From PUMD01 sp964599275 (lineage in GTDB: Bacteria; Bacillota; Sulfobacillia; SLMV01), in NCBI GenBank assembly GCA_964599275.1, contig CAZRFK010000019.1:1-27552 (forward strand): a stretch of 27,552 bases of DNA. The letters are read 5' to 3'. The number at the start of each line of letters is the position of its first letter. The stretch's first letter is position 1. Positions 22,347 to 27,552 of the stretch are shown in pieces. The position numbers and the translations under genes were made by a program. The notes under the pieces were generated by a model. That model had not been told where the DNA came from. It saw only the letters and a program-made list of their open reading frames with translations, and ran no database searches.

Positions 22347-24419
22347 TCATTCTTCCTGTTGTGCTTCTTCTATCACTGATTCGGCCACCTGATCCGGAAC
22401 AACTTCGTAGGTTATGAATTCTGAGGTGAAAGTACCCCGACCCTGGGTAATGGAACGAAGGTCTATAGCATACCGGGACAGCTCAGCTGCGGGTGCCTGG
22501 GCTTTTACAACTTGAAATTTACCCCGCGGCTCCATACCAAGTATTTTGCCCCGTTTGCGGTTAAGGTCACCAATAACATCTCCCATAAACTCCTCAGGAA
22601 CCTGAACAGTAACTTCGAGGATTGGCTCCAGCAGTACTGGCGCAGCTTCCATAAATGCCTGACTGAGAGCTCGAGCAGCTGCAATCTTGAAGGCCATCTC
22701 TGATGAGTCGACAGGATGATATCCACCGTCAAATAATGTCGCTCGTATATCCGTAACTGGATAACCAGCCAGCGGGCCTTCGTCCATTGCTTCTCGAATC
22801 CCTTTTTCCACGGCCGGGATAAACTGATTAGGCACTGCACCGCCGAAAATATCATCAACGAACTCGAAGCCGGCTCCACGCTCTAAAGGCTCAAGACGAA
22901 TATCGACTTCACCAAACTGACCTCGGCCGCCGCTCTGTTTTTTGTGCCGATAGTGCGCTTCTGCAGGTCTCCGGACTGTCTCCCGATAGGCAATTTTGGG
23001 AGGTGATAATTTCAGGTTAACCCCAAATTTGCGATTTAACCGCTCAGCCATGACTGAAACATGCAGCTCCCCCATACCTGAGACGATTTGCTCATTGGTC
23101 TCGGTGTTTCTGTCGGTGTGGAATGTGGGATCTTCTTCTGCCAACCTGTTCAATCCAGAGCCCAGCTTGTCTTCATCTCCCCGTTCTTTGGGACGAACAG
23201 CAACTGAGTATACTGGATCAGGAAATTCTATACCAGGAAAGACTATCGGATCTTCAGAACTGCATAGAGTGTCACCAGTTTTGCTCACAGACATCTTTGG
23301 GACAGCAATTATGTCCCCAGCTATTGCCTCCTCCAGACTCTCCTGCTCTTCCCCTCTGGGAAGGAACAATTTATCCATCTCTTCTGGCTCATTTTTGCTG
23401 GAATTGAGCACATCCTTCTTCTCCTGTGCACGTCCAGAATACAAACGTAAAAGAGTCAGTTGCCCAACATATGGGTCGGTCATGGTCTTGAAAGCTAATG
23501 CGCTGAACGGTGCGTCCTCCGATGCTGCCCGGGAAATTTCATCCTCCGTCTCGGGATGAAGTCCTTCCGCATCAGGCAGATCAGCTGGAGCAGGCAGATA
23601 GTCAACCGCAAAGTCCATGAAAGTAGATACGCCTGTACCTCGAAGAGCCGATCCACATAGAACTGGAGTAATGTCACGTTCAACAAGTGCTTCCTTTAAT
23701 ACTTGAGAGAGCGTATCGGGATCCAGTTGTTCTCCTTCAAGGTACATCATAAGCAGCTCATCATCACGCTCCACGATTGAATCAAGAAGTTCTTCTCGAT
23801 ACTTTTCAACTTGATCTGCAAGCTCAGCGGGAATCTCAATCTCCTCCGCCTTGCCTTCATCATCAAAAGTATAGGCTGCTTCTGATAACAGCTCGACTAC
23901 CCCAGAAAAATCATCTTCTTTTCCAATCGGGATGTGAAGGGGTGCAAAATTATCATCAAAATGTTCGGATAGCTGTTCCACCACTTCGAAGAAATCTGAA
24001 TTCTCCCGGTCCAGCTTGTTAACATACACGGCACGAGGCAGATCTAGCTCGTCAGCATAACCCCATACCAGTTCGCTTCCAACCTCCACTCCAGAAACAC
24101 CTTCAATGGTAACAACAGCGACATCAGCGGCACGCAAAGCAACTTTTACTTCACCAATAAAGTCAAAGTAACCTGGTGTATCGAGAAGGTTGATCTTACA
24201 ATTTCTCCACTCAACAGGGGCTATAGCAGTATTTATGCTTACCTGGCGTTCTTTCTCCTCCGGATCGTGATCCAAAACACTTGTACCTTCATCGACCTTT
24301 CCCCATCGCGATGTGGCACCAGAAATATACAGCATACTTTCAGCCAGAGTGGTTTTCCCAGCCCCGCTATGAGAAATCAGGGCCACATTGCGAATGCCAT
24401 CTACAGTATAATTATTCAC
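22347..24419 (-). CDS. EF-G2-like translational GTPase
   Basis: The protein has 690 residues from GTG 24419; GGAGGAGAT is 7 bases upstream, and the TTG one codon earlier is too close. All five EF-G domains are present, with G1 SHSGAGKTTL (16-25), G3 DTPGYFDF (80-87) and G4 NKLD (134-137). Two features separate it from the main translocase. The P-loop reads HSGAGKT where EF-G has HIDAGKT, and the catalytic His after DTPG is Tyr. Both are typical of the EF-G2 group, such as Thermus EF-G-2, whose role is not settled. Domain IV (HYRHKKQSGGRGQFGEVDI) and domain V are complete. The protein is very acidic. It is probably not the essential EF-G, which normally lies with the str ribosomal genes. It is monocistronic or leads nothing, because a hairpin follows. 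Confidence 0.9.
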   Translation of the reverse strand: MNNYTVDGIRNVALISHSGAGKTTLAESMLYISGATSRWGKVDEGTSVLDHDPEEKERQVSINTAIAPVEWRNCKINLLDTPGYFDFIGEVKVALRAADVAVVTIEGVSGVEVGSELVWGYADELDLPRAVYVNKLDRENSDFFEVVEQLSEHFDDNFAPLHIPIGKEDDFSGVVELLSEAAYTFDDEGKAEEIEIPAELADQVEKYREELLDSIVERDDELLMMYLEGEQLDPDTLSQVLKEALVERDITPVLCGSALRGTGVSTFMDFAVDYLPAPADLPDAEGLHPETEDEISRAASEDAPFSALAFKTMTDPYVGQLTLLRLYSGRAQEKKDVLNSSKNEPEEMDKLFLPRGEEQESLEEAIAGDIIAVPKMSVSKTGDTLCSSEDPIVFPGIEFPDPVYSVAVRPKERGDEDKLGSGLNRLAEEDPTFHTDRNTETNEQIVSGMGELHVSVMAERLNRKFGVNLKLSPPKIAYRETVRRPAEAHYRHKKQSGGRGQFGEVDIRLEPLERGAGFEFVDDIFGGAVPNQFIPAVEKGIREAMDEGPLAGYPVTDIRATLFDGGYHPVDSSEMAFKIAAARALSQAFMEAAPVLLEPILEVTVQVPEEFMGDVIGDLNRKRGKILGMEPRGKFQVVKAQAPAAELSRYAIDLRSITQGRGTFTSEFITYEVVPDQVAESVIEEAQQEE

Positions 24420-24527
24420 CAACGATCTCCTCCTCCAATATCCTATTATCTGAGACGCCTTGAGACTGGCTGGGCGTTTCTATTTGGCAGATTTTTTCGC
24501 CTTGTAATAAATCAGAAGCGGACCCTA

Positions 24528-25709
24528 CTAATCATCTCCTGAGTTATTCCATATGGGGAGTAATGCCTCCCGGGTATACACCCCCCACGCATTCCAGAGC
24601 ATCCAACTATCCAAACCCACGTCGTAAGTTGCCTCAATTGATGCGCGCACCTCGGCCGGTCCGTAGGTATATGCTGCGGAAAAATCCTGCAGCCAGGGTC
24701 TGATAATCCCATCAGAGTCATCAAGTCTTCTGACTCCATCCTGCAACGAATGCCATACAGTAGAATAAGGATCTGCCTCAGGAACTGGCAGTCCATAAAT
24801 ATTCGAACCGTAGTGCGAAGGATAAATCATGGGAGATATGTAGTCCACAACCCCAGCTATTCTCTCCCAGTTTTGCCCCATCCCCATATCGTCTACAACT
24901 GATGGAACAAGACCAAAAACATCAGCAGATATCCAACCCCCCGCAGCTGCTGTTTTCCACCGGGCTTTGCGCAAAAAACCCTCTATTACCTGTGCCTGCG
25001 AGAATCTCTTATCTTCCCAGGGCAGTACCACAGAATCCATCTGGCCATCGGTAGGAAACCTCACGTAGTCAAATTGCACCTCGCAAAATCCTGCTTCAAT
25101 AACTTCCACTGCTATGTCTATGTTGTAGTCCCAGGTTTCACGGTTGTACGGATCTACCCATCCGGTGCCCAAAGCATCTCTCCAAATCCCTCCCTGTCTG
25201 CGCTGAATCCCAAGTTCAGGACGGGCATGAGGCAGACGAGAATCTTTAAAAACAACCAGCCTGCCGATGGCATAAATGCCCTCATCCTCCAGCTCAGAGG
25301 CGAGTTCTGAGAGGTCCCCCAACCGATCATCCTGGGTACCGTATCGCTTTACAGCAGTTAATGAACTATCATATGTTATCCAACCGTTATCATCTTTCAC
25401 ATCAATGACCAGCGAGTTGATTTCTGTATCCCGGATCAGCTGAAAAAGGGCCTCCCGGCTCTCCGAATCCCTTAGAATGCTGGTTGGGACATAAATCCCC
25501 CGCACTGCATGGTTAAACTGCTGATCCATTTCCTCGACTCTCTGCTGTATTTCACTCTGGCCCGGCAGCCACCACCCCTCATGTTTTTCAACAGCACGAG
25601 CAGATTGTCCACTGATAAGGATAAAAAAGGCTGTCAGTGAAAGCAGCAGTCCAACAACCATTATCCAGCCAATGCACCGCTTATTTACTTTATATAATTC
25701 ATTTAACAT
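24528..25709 (-). CDS. Putative glycoside hydrolase, DUF4015/GHL13 family, membrane anchored
   Basis: The protein has 393 residues; ATG 25709 follows GAAGGAGA. A signal anchor (about residues 13-36, IMVVGLLLSLTAFFILISGQ) places the rest outside the cell. The GHL13 signature is clear: VRGIYVPTSI (69-78), SLVIDVKDDNGWITYDS (99-115) and EVQFDYVRFPTDG (210-222), spread over a TIM-barrel-like length. The late DYISPMIYPSHYG and WNAWGVYT segments fit the family's C-terminal strands. The family is predicted to hydrolyse glycosidic bonds, possibly of cell-wall or exopolymer sugars, but to my knowledge substrates are not proven. Its promoter is an extended -10 box at 25794-25802. It stands about 105 bases upstream of the EF-G2 start. 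Confidence 0.88.
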   Translation of the reverse strand: MLNELYKVNKRCIGWIMVVGLLLSLTAFFILISGQSARAVEKHEGWWLPGQSEIQQRVEEMDQQFNHAVRGIYVPTSILRDSESREALFQLIRDTEINSLVIDVKDDNGWITYDSSLTAVKRYGTQDDRLGDLSELASELEDEGIYAIGRLVVFKDSRLPHARPELGIQRRQGGIWRDALGTGWVDPYNRETWDYNIDIAVEVIEAGFCEVQFDYVRFPTDGQMDSVVLPWEDKRFSQAQVIEGFLRKARWKTAAAGGWISADVFGLVPSVVDDMGMGQNWERIAGVVDYISPMIYPSHYGSNIYGLPVPEADPYSTVWHSLQDGVRRLDDSDGIIRPWLQDFSAAYTYGPAEVRASIEATYDVGLDSWMLWNAWGVYTREALLPIWNNSGDD

Positions 25710-25793
25710 GTTGTGTCTCCTTCAAGATATTAACGTTTGGATATTCAGGAAGACAACTGAGGTAAAGCAACTCAAGTCCATAAGCACGGCAAC

Positions 25794-25802
25794 ATTATAA
25801 CA
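25794..25802 (-). promoter_or_regulatory. Extended -10 promoter of the GHL13 gene
   Basis: TGTTATAAT on the minus strand (25802-25794) has a perfect -10 with the TGn extension, about 85 bases before the gene. The -35 box is weak. It is the third promoter of this form in the window, after those of ctsR and cysS. Confidence 0.6.
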
Positions 25803-25843
25803 CTTTCTACCCGGTTTCAGGAAGGTTGTATTCATACAGAAAA

Positions 25844-26593
25844 TCAGAGTCCTTCACCTACCCAATCGATCAAAATAACCAGAACAAATCCCAAGGTTAC
25901 CCCCCAGCTGGGAATCATGGATTCCCCATGTTTGTGGCTCTCAGGAATCAGCTGATCTGCAGTTACAAAAAGAAGAGCTCCCGCAGCAAATGCCAAACCC
26001 AGGGGAAGCACAAACCTTGCCCAACCGGCACATATAACTGCTACAGCTGCTCCTATAACCTCACTCATACCCGACAAGGTGGCAAAGATAACTGCATACC
26101 ATTTATTGACTCCATTCCGCCGCAAAGGCAAGCTTATGGCCAGACCTTCCGGAATATTCTGAAAAGCAATTGCCACAGCCAACCTGGGACCCATCTGTTC
26201 TCCGGCCACAAAACCCAATCCCATAGCCAACCCCTCGGGAATATTGTGAATGGCAACTGCTACAGCCAGCAAGAATGCATCTCCCAGACCCGGAGAATAA
26301 TCCTGTGCACCAAAATGAGGTTCCATATGTGGGATGACCACTTCCAGCAAGGTTACAAATAATCCCCCTAACAGCAACCCTCCTATCACCATGGGAAAAG
26401 TACCAACAGCCAACCCCTCCGGCAGCAGCACTAACGTTGATACACCAATCATCACCCCCGAAGAGAACCCCAAAATAGTGCTGTATGTTCTACGCGATAC
26501 CTCTCCATAAAGAGCAAGAAACAAAGCTCCTACACCGCTGACCGCCCCAGCAGCAGCTGTTACCTTGACGACCCTCCACAACAGATTGTTCAC
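25844..26593 (-). CDS. ZIP-family divalent metal transporter (GufA-like)
   Basis: The protein has 249 residues, starting at GTG 26593 with GGGAGGG 9 bases upstream. It has eight hydrophobic segments, as ZIP proteins do. The metal-binding HNIPEG (116-121) and QNIPEG (145-150) lie in the fourth and fifth helices, where the family places its transport site; a glutamate in the SEVIGA motif (about 176) also fits. A short loop with HMEPHFG lies between helices 3 and 4, where ZIPs often carry a His-rich cluster. The likely function is uptake of zinc or a similar ion. It is not adjacent to the CadC-like regulator, so a link to it is only a possibility. It precedes GHL13 with a promoter between. Confidence 0.92.
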   Translation of the reverse strand: MNNLLWRVVKVTAAAGAVSGVGALFLALYGEVSRRTYSTILGFSSGVMIGVSTLVLLPEGLAVGTFPMVIGGLLLGGLFVTLLEVVIPHMEPHFGAQDYSPGLGDAFLLAVAVAIHNIPEGLAMGLGFVAGEQMGPRLAVAIAFQNIPEGLAISLPLRRNGVNKWYAVIFATLSGMSEVIGAAVAVICAGWARFVLPLGLAFAAGALLFVTADQLIPESHKHGESMIPSWGVTLGFVLVILIDWVGEGL

Positions 26594-26659
26594 CAGCGGA
26601 TTCCCTCCCTGGCAATAAGCACTAGTTCAATCCGCTAGTTTACCCAGTCCATCAGATAT

Positions 26660-27552
26660 TTACGCCTCTTCGTTACTGTACACCACTTCTCCACCCACGA
26701 CAGTAGCCTTTACTTCACAATTCCACAATGCATTTTCGTCCCCATCATCTCGCAATATATCCTCAGTTAATACAGTGAAATCTGCAAGATTTCCAGGGCG
26801 TATTACTCCCCAAATTTTCTCTTCACCAGCTGCGTGCGCAGAACCCGCAGTATAAGCCCTTAATGCTTCTTTTAAGTTCAGGCATTCCTGTGGATACCAG
26901 GGTTGTTCTTCGGCAGTTGAACTACGGAAAACTGCCGCTCGAATCCCTTCAATCGGATCAAGTGTATCCACTGGACTGTCGGAACCGAACGCAAGTACAA
27001 CGCCGGCATCCAGCAGCGATTTGAAGGCATAAGCGCGGGCGCCTCTGTCTCCCCAATAATTATCAACCAGGTCACGGTCAGAAACTGCATGGGTTGGCTG
27101 CACAGATGCAATGATATCTGCCTTAGCCATCCGTTCGAAATGTTCGGATGATAAAAGTTGGGCATGCTCCATGCGCATTCGCTGTCTACATCCTTTTTCT
27201 CTGGCCTTCTCAAATACATTAAGCACTTCTTCACAGGCAGCGTCACCGATGGCGTGAATTAGAGGCATCATTTCCAGCTGTGAAGCCCGCTGCACGACAT
27301 CCAACATCCAATCTGTCTCAGAAACCAAAATCCCCCGATCATCATTTTCTTGATGTCCACAGTAAGAATCCTTCATGTAGGCTGTCTGGGATCCAAGTGC
27401 CCCATCGGCCAGCATCTTGACTCCCAGCAAACGCAGTCTATCTCCTCCAAATCCGCCGGTTATACCCAGCTGTTCAGCAAACTCTAAGGAACTGCCTGGT
27501 ATCGTCGAACGGACGCGAAGAGTCAGCTGATTTTCCACATTGAGCTTACCCA
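26660..27552 (-). CDS. YtcJ-type amidohydrolase, 5' end beyond the window
   Basis: The frame is open to the last base of the window (…GKLNVENQLTLRVRS), so the GTG at 27538 is internal and the N-terminus is missing. About 297 residues are visible. The amidohydrolase-3 pattern is clear: GVKMLADGALGSQTAYM, HAIGDAACEEVLNVFE, RMEHAQLLSSEHFERMAKA and LAFGSDSPVDTLDPIEGIR, with the late metal-ligand aspartate in GSDSPV. Next comes LKEALRAYTAGSAHAAGEE and the closing IRPGNLADFTVL strand. Family members hydrolyse amide bonds in assorted small molecules, mostly unidentified; the sequence does not give the substrate. It is followed by the ZIP gene on the same strand after 66 bases. Confidence 0.9.
   Translation of the reverse strand, partial: GKLNVENQLTLRVRSTIPGSSLEFAEQLGITGGFGGDRLRLLGVKMLADGALGSQTAYMKDSYCGHQENDDRGILVSETDWMLDVVQRASQLEMMPLIHAIGDAACEEVLNVFEKAREKGCRQRMRMEHAQLLSSEHFERMAKADIIASVQPTHAVSDRDLVDNYWGDRGARAYAFKSLLDAGVVLAFGSDSPVDTLDPIEGIRAAVFRSSTAEEQPWYPQECLNLKEALRAYTAGSAHAAGEEKIWGVIRPGNLADFTVLTEDILRDDGDENALWNCEVKATVVGGEVVYSNEEA

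Noticed and set aside
22996..23559. 187-codon open frame opposite the EF-G2 gene
   Set aside because: Shadow of a conserved GTPase coding region; Ser-rich and without a ribosome site.

Overview
The window looks like chromosomal DNA of a Bacillota (Firmicutes) bacterium of the Clostridia or Halanaerobiia type. The main evidence is a ctsR-mcsA-mcsB-clpC operon, the neighbouring cysS-thyX-rlmB-sigH block, strong purine-rich ribosome binding sites, and frequent GTG/TTG starts. A sporulation-type sigma factor (SigH) and a DUF1657 protein suggest an endospore former or a descendant of one. Most proteins are rich in Asp and Glu. I do not name a species.

Layout. 1-1833: the tail of a parvulin-type PPIase, a DUF1657 protein and an MBL-fold hydrolase. 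1887-3858: a WYL-domain regulator and RNase HIII on the minus strand. 4111-4549: a decayed GNAT acetyltransferase. 4604-8639 (plus strand): an accessory cassette made of a CadC/SmtB-like ArsR repressor, two paralogous membrane-anchored proteins built from CWB2-like repeats, and a small two-helix membrane protein whose best start codon is ATT. 9078-16503 (minus strand): sigH, rlmB, thyX, cysS, an RlpA-like gene broken by frameshifts, a fused ispDF, and a PIN/TRAM membrane protein. 16888-17283 (plus): a cysteine-motif DUF1573-type protein. 17358-22081 (minus): the McsB/ClpC protein-arginine phosphorylation and proteolysis operon, with a recognisable CtsR operator over its promoter. 22347-27552 (minus): an EF-G2-like GTPase, a DUF4015/GHL13 putative glycoside hydrolase, a ZIP metal transporter and a truncated YtcJ-type amidohydrolase.

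How the genes work together. The minus-strand core combines stress proteolysis (CtsR, McsA, McsB, ClpC), translation and RNA maturation (CysRS, RlmB, RNase HIII, EF-G2), isoprenoid synthesis (IspDF), dTMP synthesis (ThyX) and sporulation control (SigH). The accessory cassette is the best candidate for an undescribed system: a sensor with two apparent metal sites sits directly upstream of cell-surface proteins and not of a metal pump. Two genes, GNAT and RlpA-like, carry multiple frame disruptions. These are either real decay or sequence errors, while the long housekeeping genes are intact. I saw no tRNA, rRNA, CRISPR array, insertion sequence or prophage.
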